A stretch of 64,000 nt of DNA from CAYTGM01 sp964437365 (lineage in GTDB: Bacteria > Sumerlaeota > Sumerlaeia > SLMS01), in contig CAYTGM010000013.1 of assembly GCA_964437365.1 (NCBI GenBank), positions 1 through 64,000 on the forward strand, read 5' to 3'. The notes below the pieces were generated by a model. It was not told the DNA's origin and did no database searches. It was given only the letters and a program-made list of their open reading frames with translations. The translations under genes were made by a program, and so were the position numbers. Below, piece by piece: positions 53,845 to 62,484 of the stretch. How positions within the stretch are numbered: the stretch's first letter is position 1; each line of letters begins with the position of its first letter.

Positions 53845-54116
53845 CCGGCTGTGATGTGGACTAGTAGGGTATGTTTGCTGATCCAGAGAGAAAGATCCCT
53901 TTAGGCTGTGAGGATCTGATAGTATCTTCCCGAACTGACCACTGAGCCTCGGATGCGAAAAGGGAATTACCCCTGAGTAGAGTTTGACGGGTTGGCCCCC
54001 TCCGTAAACGGGGAATTAAAGTAATAAATCGGGGTGGTAACGCGCCCGTTTGAAAAAGCGCCCCCGGTAGATCGGATAAATCCCACTGATCTATCGGGGG
54101 ATATTTATTTTTATCC
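53845..54116 (+). promoter_or_regulatory. T-box leader of leuA, CUG specifier
   Basis: The leader shows T-box parts in order. Stem I is closed by GGCT (53847-53850) and AGCC (53945-53948). It has AGTA at 53863-53866, AGAGAG at 53885-53890 and a GGCTGTGA loop. Then GAA-CTG-A at 53933-53938 places a CTG (leucine) specifier at 53935-53937. The T-box sequence (54026-54044) ends GGGGTGGTAACGCG. TGGT would pair with the tRNA end, and its last T fits A73 of tRNA-Leu. GGGG at 54031-54034 pairs with CCCCC at 54063-54067, which is also the 5' arm of the terminator. Uncharged tRNA-Leu would therefore switch on leuA. Confidence 0.88.
54063..54116 (+). terminator. T-box attenuator terminator
   Basis: A 13-bp stem (54063-54075 with 54090-54102, one G-T pair) followed by a T-rich run. 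It is mutually exclusive with the antiterminator through the shared CCCCC. Confidence 0.88.
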
Positions 54117-54159
54117 GTTCAACTTGAAGGAATGGAAACCTACAAACAGGAGGCCAAAA

Positions 54160-55755
54160 ATGGCAACCCAGGATCAAGTCTTGATCTTCGACACCACATT
54201 GCGCGACGGCGAACAGTCACCAGGATGCAGCATGACTCTCAAAGAGAAGCTGGAAGTAGGCAGGCAGCTAGCCCGACTCGGTGTCGATGTGATCGAGGCA
54301 GGTTTTCCGATCAGCTCTCAAGGAGACTTTGAGAGTGTCCGGGAAATAGCAAATACCGTAGGCAATATGGTTGTTGGTGATCTCGAGCCTCCGATTATAG
54401 CAGGCCTCGCAAGAGCCAAGGAACTTGATATCGATCGGTGTGCAGACGCCGTTAAGGGAGCTAAGCGCCCTCGTATACACACCTTCATTGCAACTTCACC
54501 TATCCATCGAGAACACAAGCTTCGCATGTCTCGTGATCAGGTGATTGATATGGCTGTTAAAGCTGTGAAAATGGCCAAAGATCGTATCGATGATGTCGAA
54601 TTTTCACTCGAAGACGCCGGTCGGACAGAGTTCGACTTCATGGTTGAAGTGACCCAGGCTGCAATTGAAGCGGGAGCAACGACTATCAATATACCAGATA
54701 CCGTTGGATATTGTCAGCCCAGTCAATACTCTGAAAGAATCAAGCACCTTTTTGAGAACGTATCAAATATAGACAAAGCCGTCATCAGTGTCCATTGCCA
54801 TAATGACCTCGGACTTGCCGTCGCAAACTCCCTTGCTGCGGTTCAAGAAGGTGCACGCCAGGTTGAATGCACCATCAATGGCATTGGCGAAAGAGCTGGC
54901 AACACGTCTCTTGAAGAAATTGTCATGAACCTGAAAGTCAGAAGAGATTATTTTGGCTTGGATACACGGATTAAGACGAACGAAATTTACCCAACCTCTC
55001 GCATCGTCACACAAGTGACAGGGTCGCGGGTCCAGGCGAATAAGGCGATCGTTGGGGCGAATGCCTTTGCTCACGAATCGGGAATTCACCAGGACGGCAT
55101 GCTTAAGTCCAAAGAGACTTATGAAATCATGACTCCAGAATCTGTTGGCTGGAAAGGTGAGAACCTCGTCATGGGGAAACATTCAGGGCGTCATGCTTTC
55201 ACGCGCCGCCTCGCCAGTCTTGGATATGAACTTGAAGGGGAAAACCTCGAAAAGGCATTTACTCGCTTCAAGGAACTTGCCGATAAGAAGAAAGAGGTCT
55301 TTGACGACGATCTAGTAGCAATCGCTGGGGAGATCCTTTTCAAAGAAAATCAGCAAAGCTGGGACCTCGCCTATATGCAAGTAACAACGGGAACCACGGC
55401 GCTTCCTACTGCTACAGTAAAACTGACTTACAACGAAGAAGAATTTGTCGATGCGGCAATGGGAGATGGCCCTGTAGATGCCGTCTTCCGAGCTATTGAT
55501 CGCATCACAGCGAATCCTCTTAAGGTTCACAAATACTCGATCGAAGCAGTTACAGAGGGACAGGATGCTCTCGGCCGCGTCACCCTTGAGGTAACACGTG
55601 AGGAAAATGAGAAACATAAGGTAAAGGGCCGTGGCGTCTCCACCGACGTAGTTCTTGCATCAGCGAAAGCCTACGTGAATGCACTCAACGCACTGGACAG
55701 GCTCGAAAAAATGAAAGAATCTGACCAGAAGGAACTCATCGAGGATACGCCTTAA
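54160..55755 (+). CDS. leuA: 2-isopropylmalate synthase
   Basis: A 531-residue enzyme, the first committed step of leucine synthesis: acetyl-CoA plus 2-oxoisovalerate to 2-isopropylmalate. The ATG at 54160 follows AGGAGG; the open frame to 54034 is leader sequence. D-T-T-L-R-D-G-E-Q lies near residues 11-19. H-C-H-N-D-L-G near 207 provides metal-binding histidines, and G-I-G-E-R-A-G-N near 237 is the family marker. The C-terminal 140 residues make the leucine-binding regulatory domain, so feedback inhibition is likely along with T-box control. It is the only leucine gene here. Confidence 0.95.
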   Translation: MATQDQVLIFDTTLRDGEQSPGCSMTLKEKLEVGRQLARLGVDVIEAGFPISSQGDFESVREIANTVGNMVVGDLEPPIIAGLARAKELDIDRCADAVKGAKRPRIHTFIATSPIHREHKLRMSRDQVIDMAVKAVKMAKDRIDDVEFSLEDAGRTEFDFMVEVTQAAIEAGATTINIPDTVGYCQPSQYSERIKHLFENVSNIDKAVISVHCHNDLGLAVANSLAAVQEGARQVECTINGIGERAGNTSLEEIVMNLKVRRDYFGLDTRIKTNEIYPTSRIVTQVTGSRVQANKAIVGANAFAHESGIHQDGMLKSKETYEIMTPESVGWKGENLVMGKHSGRHAFTRRLASLGYELEGENLEKAFTRFKELADKKKEVFDDDLVAIAGEILFKENQQSWDLAYMQVTTGTTALPTATVKLTYNEEEFVDAAMGDGPVDAVFRAIDRITANPLKVHKYSIEAVTEGQDALGRVTLEVTREENEKHKVKGRGVSTDVVLASAKAYVNALNALDRLEKMKESDQKELIEDTP

Positions 55756-55777
55756 CCCTCTGACGATTTAGCTCATT

Positions 55778-55810
55778 GAGGTCGGTAGTTATAAATTAGC
55801 TACCGACCTC
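55778..55810 (+). terminator. Terminator-like hairpin after leuA
   Basis: A perfect 11-bp stem (55778-55788 with 55800-55810) and 11-base loop lie 22 bases after the leuA stop. There is no strong T-run, so termination may be partial. Confidence 0.55.
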
Positions 55811-55841
55811 GTCTATACTCAAAATAGACGGGGGAATTAAA

Positions 55842-56948
55842 ATTCAAACTGTAAATTGTGCTATACTAGGCGGAGGTGTCATTGGACTCAGTATCGCCCT
55901 GCACCTGAAAGACCTCCGACCGAACGATCGAATTGTTGTTTTCGACACACCCAACAAACCGGGAATCGCTTCAAAAGCGGCAGCTGGGATGCTTGCTCCC
56001 TATGCAGAGTTCAAAGAAGATTCTGAGCTTTTTGCATTAGCTCGTGAAGGTCTAGAGTACTTCGAGTCATTTCTTTCTCACTTTGGTCTCAATGATTCCT
56101 CACAGGGACCAGAATTATTAAACACGGGTATGCTTGTTCCAGCTGTGGGACTTCATAAAGAGAGGGCCGAACGTATTCTGGAAACCTCCAGCAAATACGT
56201 GAAGGTCGAAAAACTTACCGCTGAAGATATTAAACAGGAAGATCCAAACGTATCTTTACCAGGATCTGGAGAATGCTACCGAGTGCCGGGTTGCGTTATC
56301 GATCCAAGAAAACTACATAAAGCTCTGACCCGAAAAGCTCAAGATTCTTCTATAGAAATCTATAACGACAGAGTGAAGAGAGTAAGCTACAGCGAAGACG
56401 GCTGTGAACTAAGTACAGAATCAAAACGAGAGATAAAGTCTGAGCACCTCGTTGTTGCAATCGGAGCCTGGTCAAGAGCTGTCGGAGACCTGGTAGGCCT
56501 TGAACTGGATGTCGTGCCCGTTAAAGGCCAGGTTGCTCGTTTTCAGGTTCCCGATGGCACTTTACACCATGTTGTTCACACCCACGAAGTCTATCTAGCT
56601 CCCAGACCTGGCGCCGGCATCATTATCGGGGCTACAGTTGAGGACGTTGGGTTTAACGATGAAATTGTGAATGAAGAGATCAACAAACTTCACCAATCTG
56701 CCCAGGCGTTTATGCCATCTCTAGCAGAGCTCTCAGCCTCAGAGACCTGGTGCGGCTTCCGACCGAAGCTTCCAGATGGCTATCCGGCTCTCGGGTGTTC
56801 ACCATCGAATCCAAACTTATGGCTGGCAACAGGACATTATCGCAACGGTATCCTTCTTTCAGCTATTTCAGGCAAAATTATGGCTGAAAAAATTGTGTCT
56901 GGATCCAGCTCCTCTTACTCCGCCTTTAATCCCGCCAGACTTTTCTGA
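55842..56948 (+). CDS. thiO: Glycine oxidase ThiO-like, probable ATT start
   Basis: A 368-residue FAD-dependent amine oxidase. The FAD motif A-I-L-G-G-G-V-I-G-L-S lies before the first ATG (55989), so translation must start upstream. The frame has no ATG, GTG or TTG between a stop and that motif. An ATT at 55842 is seven bases after GGGGG and gives the usual ThiO N-terminus. A-A-A-G-M-L-A-P near residue 47, K-G-Q near 228 and W-C-G-F-R-P near 305 match ThiO, which makes iminoglycine for thiamine synthesis. A small hairpin (GTCTAT/ATAGAC) sits just before GGGGG. D-amino-acid oxidase-like roles are the alternative. Confidence 0.85.
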   Translation: MQTVNCAILGGGVIGLSIALHLKDLRPNDRIVVFDTPNKPGIASKAAAGMLAPYAEFKEDSELFALAREGLEYFESFLSHFGLNDSSQGPELLNTGMLVPAVGLHKERAERILETSSKYVKVEKLTAEDIKQEDPNVSLPGSGECYRVPGCVIDPRKLHKALTRKAQDSSIEIYNDRVKRVSYSEDGCELSTESKREIKSEHLVVAIGAWSRAVGDLVGLELDVVPVKGQVARFQVPDGTLHHVVHTHEVYLAPRPGAGIIIGATVEDVGFNDEIVNEEINKLHQSAQAFMPSLAELSASETWCGFRPKLPDGYPALGCSPSNPNLWLATGHYRNGILLSAISGKIMAEKIVSGSSSSYSAFNPARLF

Positions 56949-57012
56949 GCTGTGCGCGCGTCTTGCTCTGCATATTTTATAGCGCCAAATAGTTCCAATT
57001 GAGAGGATCTTT

Positions 57013-57387
57013 ATGCGAAAAGCACTAAATGTATTCGGCGAAGAATTGAAACCGTGTGGAACCGATCCTATGACTGGTTTCTATCGCGATGGATGTTGTA
57101 ATACAGGAAGTGAAGACGCCGGAGCTCATATCGTTTGCGCAGTTATGACAGAAGAGTTTCTTGAGTTTTCGAAAATGAAAGGAAATGACCTTTCTACTCC
57201 CCGACTCGAATACCTCTTTCCAGGTCTAGTCCCCGGTGACAGGTGGTGTCTCTGTGCTCTCCGCTGGTTGGAAGCTTACGAAGCTGGCGCTGCCCCCGAA
57301 GTTGTTCTTGAATCCACACATATTGCAACATTGGAATTTGTCAGTCTGAAAGTCCTTAAGGAATTCGAAGCTCAGCAGAAAAATTAA
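57013..57387 (+). CDS. DUF2237 family protein
   Basis: A 124-residue protein that matches DUF2237 almost throughout: N-V-F-G-E-E-L-K-P-C near the start, T-G-F-Y-R-D-G-C-C-N-T-G, T-E-E-F-L-E-F-S, F-P-G-L-V-P-G-D-R-W-C-L-C-A, and A-P-E-V-V-L-E-S-T-H. Conserved cysteines suggest metal binding or redox function, but the role is unknown. AGAGGA precedes the ATG by five bases. Its stop overlaps that of the convergent lipid kinase gene. Confidence 0.95.
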   Translation: MRKALNVFGEELKPCGTDPMTGFYRDGCCNTGSEDAGAHIVCAVMTEEFLEFSKMKGNDLSTPRLEYLFPGLVPGDRWCLCALRWLEAYEAGAAPEVVLESTHIATLEFVSLKVLKEFEAQQKN

Positions 57388-58307
57388 GTGGGGAAGTCGT
57401 CTCCGACAACAAGACTTACAGCTCTTTCATGAATCTCAAGCTTGAGCTCGCTGGCTTCAAATGGCTCGCCATCAAGATTCACGGCAATAACGGCTTCTGA
57501 TGTAAGATGGAACCAGCTGGATTGTTCCCTCACAAGCAACGGCTCGATTTCAAGCAGTCTTGAATCCATCACTTCTGCTGCTTTCCTCTCATGCTCACCG
57601 AGAGGTGCTCGAATGAATGCAAGGTCAATCAAACCATCATTGAGTCTCGCCTCGGGTGCCACTGGCAACCCGCCAGAAGCTGTTCTTCCATTCATGAACG
57701 CCGCCCCAATGAATTCCCCTTCCCATGAGAAGTTCTCACCTCGGATTTTGGCCTCAATGGGTTCAATATTTCCAACAGCTCGAATACCTGAAAGAAAATA
57801 AGCGAACCGACCGAGTGAATCCTTTCTTCCACGATCCGTGGAAGCTGTAATCTCTGCACCTGCCCCCAATGAGCATGAGTTCACAAAGACACCAAGATTC
57901 GAGGAGATCAAGTCCAGTGATGCCGCCTTGTTGTTAAGTGCCACTTTAAAGCATAGCGCTAAGTCGTTTGTTATCAGACCCAAGGAGCGGGCGAGATCGT
58001 TTCCTGTTCCGATTGGGAGGAGGGCCAGTTCTATTTGTGAAAGCAAATCGTTCTGATGAAGTATCCTGACGGCTTGATGAATCGTGCCATCTCCCCCCGC
58101 AATGATGAGTCGCCGATTTTCCGCGTCTCCTGCGAGCGACTTAAGAATCTCGCCAAAATGCCCCAAACTACTGGATTTAATGAGGTTAACCCCAGCCCCT
58201 TCGCGACCAACCTGGTCACACAACGAAGCTACCTCATCCAGCCTGTCATGAGACTCAGCGATCAAGACCCTTAAATTGCCCTTTTCACCTAAGTTTCCAG
58301 CTTCCAC
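57384..58307 (-). CDS. YegS/DAGK-type lipid kinase
   Basis: A protein of about 307 residues with the diacylglycerol-kinase catalytic fold. I-I-A-G-G-D-G-T-I-H is the nucleotide-binding motif, P-I-G-T-G-N-D-L-A-R-S-L-G follows, and V-N-L-D-G-E-P near the end is typical. It would phosphorylate a lipid such as diacylglycerol at the inner membrane. The start is uncertain: the frame is open to 58403 (GTG), but a GTG at 58307 with AAAGGA upstream lies close to where the family begins, so I chose it. The missing N-P-x-S-G at the N-terminus is unusual. Confidence 0.85.
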   Translation of the reverse strand: MEAGNLGEKGNLRVLIAESHDRLDEVASLCDQVGREGAGVNLIKSSSLGHFGEILKSLAGDAENRRLIIAGGDGTIHQAVRILHQNDLLSQIELALLPIGTGNDLARSLGLITNDLALCFKVALNNKAASLDLISSNLGVFVNSCSLGAGAEITASTDRGRKDSLGRFAYFLSGIRAVGNIEPIEAKIRGENFSWEGEFIGAAFMNGRTASGGLPVAPEARLNDGLIDLAFIRAPLGEHERKAAEVMDSRLLEIEPLLVREQSSWFHLTSEAVIAVNLDGEPFEASELKLEIHERAVSLVVGDDFPT

Positions 58308-58543
58308 CTGAAGATGATTCCTTTCCAATTTGCTCAAAACCTTCCAACCCGAAAGCCACGAAGTTGTCAAAAACAGCATTCTGAACGATTGACAGACTGC
58401 CACCTATTGAAGTTATTGATCGGTGTCTGTGGCTGAAGATTATCAGAGTGAAGCGAATCAGCGCAATGCCACTCATCGTTGTATAACAACAGAGCTGTAA
58501 GGAAAGACCGGCTCTGATCAGAGACTATCGGGATTGATTGTAC

Positions 58544-59164
58544 ATGGCAGATAACAAAAAGGTCTTAAGGAAGGGAAGACGCATCTTTCTGAGGAGATTC
58601 TTAAGAAACCCGGGTCGTGTTGCGTATCTCGTCCCTAGCTCGCCAATGCTGGTCAACGATGTCGTTGGTGAAATGGACCTGACCAAGCCGAGAATTATCG
58701 CTGAGTTTGGCCCTGGAGAAGGTTGTCACACGCGAGAGATTTTGAAGCGAGCTCATCCGGAAACTCGTATCATTCTCTTTGAGCTCGACCGTGAACTTGC
58801 CGATTTTCTCAAAGACCTTTTTGAGGATGAGCCGCGTGTACAGGTGCTGCACCGCAACTGTTGTGAAATTCTTGATGTGATGAGCGAGCTGGAAATAGAG
58901 GAATTCGATTATATTTTCTCTGGTATACCTTTCAGCCTGATGGACAAACCCACCAAGCAGTCGTTAATGAGAGACGTTTATAAGGCCCTGAAACCCGGTT
59001 CACGTTTTGTCATTTATCAGGTAACCAATGAATTAGCCCGCTATGGTTCTCATTTTGATGAACTAAAGACCAAAAGATGCCTGTTGAACCTTCCTCCTAT
59101 GGTTGTCACGTCTTATTTAAAAAACGGGATTTCCAGCCTCCCGGAAGAGACAGCAGCAGGCTGA
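58544..59164 (+). CDS. PmtA-like phospholipid or rRNA-type methyltransferase
   Basis: A 206-residue SAM-dependent methyltransferase; the ATG at 58544 is preferred over a TTG at 58538. V-P-S-S near residue 30, E-F-G-P-G-E-G near 55 (SAM loop), F-E-L-D near 78 and I-F-S-G-I-P-F near 118 match the KsgA/PmtA group. The I-P-F motif and basic N-terminus favour phospholipid N-methylation (PE to PC) over rRNA dimethylation, but this is inference. No membrane segment is visible; it probably acts at the membrane surface. Confidence 0.83.
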   Translation: MADNKKVLRKGRRIFLRRFLRNPGRVAYLVPSSPMLVNDVVGEMDLTKPRIIAEFGPGEGCHTREILKRAHPETRIILFELDRELADFLKDLFEDEPRVQVLHRNCCEILDVMSELEIEEFDYIFSGIPFSLMDKPTKQSLMRDVYKALKPGSRFVIYQVTNELARYGSHFDELKTKRCLLNLPPMVVTSYLKNGISSLPEETAAG

Positions 59165-59237
59165 TCAACGCTGTATAGAACCAACTCTAAGTAAATGACA
59201 ATTGACCCCTCGAAGCACTTGGGTCACCCTCTCACGC

Positions 59238-59418
59238 ATTGCTGGTATGCTTAGTTTCGACGAAGCATCTTGAGGGAATTCAGTGAAAATCTGAAACTGC
59301 CCCGCAGCGGTAAACCGGAACGAACGTCGGAAGATACCACTGGAGATTGAAGGATTTCCGGGAAGGTTCGACAAGTAGGCTTTTTCTTCGCCGGTAAGTC
59401 CGAAGACCTGTCAGCAAT
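59238..59418 (+). promoter_or_regulatory. Cobalamin riboswitch
   Basis: Conserved cobalamin aptamer core: GTGAAAATCTGAAACTGCC then CCGCAGCGGTAA (59283-59314), and the B12-box AGTCCGAAGACCTG (59397-59410). ATTGCTG (59238-59244) pairs with CAGCAAT (59412-59418) to close the outer stem. A short GCAGA/TCTGC hairpin follows; no T-run is evident, so control may be on translation. It lies 65 bases before a five-gene operon ending in a B12 ABC transporter. Confidence 0.95.
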
Positions 59419-59483
59419 ACTGAGCAGAACATTCCTCTGCCAGATAATCTATAGACTGCCTTCGAGGGAAAGGTCCGTCCCAC

Positions 59484-60893
59484 ATGAATGTCCCACGCGA
59501 TCGAAATTATTCGATCTGTAGAAACAAGTCTGTAACCATCAAACATGCGCAAGTCGTCTGCATATCCACATTTTTTACAGCCGTAACATGTCTGAACGTA
59601 TCAGCACAGGAAATAGACTTTTCTCCCCCTGAAGAGATACTCCCAGGATCCTCTGAAAACTATTTCATGCCGAGGAACCCAAGCAAGAGCCTCGTCGCCG
59701 ACTCCAACGGACAGGCTCACTTCACCTACTGGGGTGGCATGGATGGTTTCACCGTCAATGATCAGACCTTTGTTCAATACCTGAAATTCACAAGTACCAG
59801 TGGCTGGGAGGCTCCGATAACTGTCAATGAAACAGCACTGGTGACGACTTCCTCCGGGACGGTGAGTTTCGAAGGGGCTCGCCATCCATCACTGGCCCTT
59901 GACGAAGCAGAATCCCCCTGGGTTGTCTGGCATGATAGACGGCACTGCAACATGGAAGCGCCCGGAAATGGTGTAGACAATTATGAAATCTATGTGAAGC
60001 CAATGGATGGAAGCGGAGGTTTCAGCGGCTCAGACATACGCATCACAGAGACTGCCACAGGAAACCTGTTTGATAATGGATATCAGGCAAAAGCAGCCAT
60101 CGAACCAAATGGACGTATATCTATCCTCTGGTATGATTTTCACTTCGAAGCTGAGATTTCAGACCTTTTTTTCCTGCGCTCCTCACTCTCAAAAGTCTTC
60201 CCTGACCCAACCGACATGTCTTCCTATAGAATCACAAATTACAATGATCGAGGCGGCATGTCGGCGCCAGCATACTCCAACATCGATTTGACTTCACCTG
60301 AGGCAGACACTTACGTAGCAACCTGGACCGAAGGGTTTCTTCCACCCTCCCCACTCTACGTTAGTGTTTTCTCAGAGACAACTTCCACCCTCAGCCCGAC
60401 AGTAGTTGACGCTCAGACCGAATGTGGAGGTGAACCTGCGCGAACGACTGTTGGACCAGACGGAAGCACATGGATTGTCTACACACGCAGAGTTGGCGCC
60501 GAGCGAGACGTTTATGCTGCAAGAGTCCGTCCCGGAAACACTTCCGCCGACTCTCCAATACAGCTGGCAGCAACCCCATCAGTTCGCGAGTCCTCCCCGG
60601 ACATCGAAGTTGACTCAGACAACAACCTTCACGTTGTCTGGAATGACCAGCGCTCGGGACAGCATATATACTATGGATACTTCTCTGGCGAGACAGGAGA
60701 GTTGATCGCTGAAAAACGGATCACTGAAACGTCTTCCACATGGACAAAGCCAGCCATCACAGTTCTTCAAGATGGGGAGATTCTAATTGTCTTCGAAGAA
60801 ATCATCATTGCGACCAGTACACATAAATTATGGTATGCTGAGGGAAGTCTTCAGCTACCAATGAGCGCTGAAGCGTGGAGGATGTATCCATGA
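59484..60893 (+). CDS. Secreted propeller-like protein, B12-controlled
   Basis: A 469-residue exported protein; a hydrophobic stretch near residues 22-40 ends in S-A-Q-E and a basic N-terminus precedes it. The body has repeated P-S-L-A-L-D-E-x-x-x-x-W-V-V-W-x-D-R-R-like units (P-D-I-E-V-D-S-x-N-x-L-H-V-V-W-x-D-Q-R near 382), the BNR/sialidase-type propeller pattern, but no catalytic set that I can confirm. It is the first gene after the cobalamin riboswitch and overlaps the pilin gene in an ATGA, so it should be expressed when cobalamin is low. A role in surface capture of cobalamin or its carrier is speculative. Confidence 0.8.
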   Translation: MNVPRDRNYSICRNKSVTIKHAQVVCISTFFTAVTCLNVSAQEIDFSPPEEILPGSSENYFMPRNPSKSLVADSNGQAHFTYWGGMDGFTVNDQTFVQYLKFTSTSGWEAPITVNETALVTTSSGTVSFEGARHPSLALDEAESPWVVWHDRRHCNMEAPGNGVDNYEIYVKPMDGSGGFSGSDIRITETATGNLFDNGYQAKAAIEPNGRISILWYDFHFEAEISDLFFLRSSLSKVFPDPTDMSSYRITNYNDRGGMSAPAYSNIDLTSPEADTYVATWTEGFLPPSPLYVSVFSETTSTLSPTVVDAQTECGGEPARTTVGPDGSTWIVYTRRVGAERDVYAARVRPGNTSADSPIQLAATPSVRESSPDIEVDSDNNLHVVWNDQRSGQHIYYGYFSGETGELIAEKRITETSSTWTKPAITVLQDGEILIVFEEIIIATSTHKLWYAEGSLQLPMSAEAWRMYP

Positions 60894-61561
60894 AGAAGCA
60901 TGCCTTTACATTGATTGAGCTCCTCATTGTAGTAACCATTATCGCAATCCTCGCTGCCATTGCTCTGGTTAACCTTCGTCTGGCGATGGAAAGATCCATG
61001 AAATCAGCAGACATGGCGAACATGAAGGTGATTGGCTCGGGGTTGCAGATGTACTTTGTAGACTACGGGACATTGCCTCCTGCTGATAGAGAAGCGGCTC
61101 CTTATCCTTCCTTTGGTAGCTCCTTCACGACCATTGGAAATGGGCCAGCTGCCGGAGGCTCGTGGGACGGCGTCCCCTGGATACTTGTAGACAAGGGATA
61201 TATCTCCGACTGGCGAACTCTTTTCAATCCCAAGTATCTCAAACGGTATGGTTCAGGCACCACGATAAAGGGAGACTATCCACGGTTTCACAACTTTCGC
61301 TACGCATATAATGCTTCAGCCATATCTTCTGGCGGCGTAACTGGTGGTACTGGCAACATCAACTCCGGTGAAGTCTGGATTCTCCGAAATCTCTGGATCG
61401 ACCCGGAAGCTGGATGGTATGGCTCCTCTTACCCGAATTACCCGGCTGACTACGACTTTCCATGGAGTGACGCAGAATACACAGATCGACTGGAGCATGT
61501 CCTCTTCGCTGATATGGCCGTCAAAACAGTTGTAGGCGGCACTGATGAGATTGTCAGGTGA
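60890..61561 (+). CDS. Type IV pilin-like protein
   Basis: A 223-residue prepilin from the ATG at 60890, with GGAGG eight bases upstream. It has a short basic leader, then F-T-L-I-E-L-L-I-V-V-T-I-I-A-I-L-A-A-I-A: the prepilin peptidase site with Glu at position 5 and the helical core of type IV pilins or pseudopilins. The globular part is Gly/Tyr/Trp-rich with no pilin disulphide loop. Assembly would need machinery encoded elsewhere; a PilT-like ATPase lies at 48 kb. Its place between the riboswitch and the BtuF gene is unusual. Confidence 0.9.
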   Translation: MKKHAFTLIELLIVVTIIAILAAIALVNLRLAMERSMKSADMANMKVIGSGLQMYFVDYGTLPPADREAAPYPSFGSSFTTIGNGPAAGGSWDGVPWILVDKGYISDWRTLFNPKYLKRYGSGTTIKGDYPRFHNFRYAYNASAISSGGVTGGTGNINSGEVWILRNLWIDPEAGWYGSSYPNYPADYDFPWSDAEYTDRLEHVLFADMAVKTVVGGTDEIVR

Positions 61562-61578
61562 AGGACAACGACTAAATC

Positions 61579-62484
61579 ATGATTTGTCGATTGTACTTTC
61601 TCGTTTTAACCTTCCTCCTGACAACTCAGACTCTACTTGGATCTGAATCAGGACAGTCCGATAGCCACGATACTAAAAGCACATCTACCCTAAGAATCAT
61701 CTCTCTAACTCCATCTATCACGGAAACGCTCTTCACCATAGGAGCGGGAGAACAGGTTATCGGCCGTACGAAGTATTGTCTATACCCTCCAGAGGCAAAG
61801 ACCCTTCAGACACTTGGTGGTTATTTTGACCTTGAACTGGAAAAAGTGCTGAAAATGAAGCCCGACCTGGTGGTCATGATGAAAGGTGCTCACTCCGTCG
61901 AAGCGCAGCTTAAACAATTGAACATCAACGTCCTTTCCTATCAAATGGAAAGTATCAGTGATATACGAGAAGTTATCAAGGAGCTCTCATCTGAACTACA
62001 GACTGGGGAAAACGGAGAAAGAGCACTTCGAAACTTCGACCAGGAGATCAACACAGTAAAAGAGAACTCGAAGTCAGTTTCGAAGAAAGGTCTTTCTGCG
62101 CTCCTTGTGATGGACCGACAAATCGGTAACTTTGATGAAATGTTCAGCACAGGCCCAGGAACATTCCTCGAAGAGCTGATCCTTCTCATGGGGCTTTCAA
62201 ATTCAACAAACGACGCTGATGCCCCCTACCCTACTGTATCGCTCGAATCCATTATCAAGAAGAAGCCTGAAGTAATCATAGAAGTGCGTACTGGTACACT
62301 CAATAATATGAATATATCAGAAGCTTCCGTTACGAGAGAATGGACTGACTTGTACGAGACCTTTGGATTAACACCTCCCAAAGTTATCCTTATCGAGGAT
62401 CCTCACCTTACGATTCCGGGACCGGGCATCACGGAGAGCCTCAAGTCGCTTCAACACAAGCTGAACGAAAAGCTTTCTCAATGA
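61579..62484 (+). CDS. btuF: Cobalamin-binding periplasmic protein, BtuF-like
   Basis: A 301-residue exported binding protein (signal peptide about 1-21). R-I-I-S-L-T-P-S-I-T-E-T-L near residue 38, Y-P-P-E-A near 70, K-P-D-L-V-V and P-G-P-G-I-T-E-S-L near the end fit the class III (BtuF/FhuD) family. The riboswitch upstream and the ABC genes downstream support cobalamin as ligand rather than haem or siderophore. The stop overlaps the next start in an ATGA. Confidence 0.92.
   Translation: MICRLYFLVLTFLLTTQTLLGSESGQSDSHDTKSTSTLRIISLTPSITETLFTIGAGEQVIGRTKYCLYPPEAKTLQTLGGYFDLELEKVLKMKPDLVVMMKGAHSVEAQLKQLNINVLSYQMESISDIREVIKELSSELQTGENGERALRNFDQEINTVKENSKSVSKKGLSALLVMDRQIGNFDEMFSTGPGTFLEELILLMGLSNSTNDADAPYPTVSLESIIKKKPEVIIEVRTGTLNNMNISEASVTREWTDLYETFGLTPPKVILIEDPHLTIPGPGITESLKSLQHKLNEKLSQ

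Noticed and set aside
55989..56948. thiO starting at the first ATG.
   Set aside because: This would remove the FAD-binding G-G-G-V-I-G motif that is coded in frame just upstream.
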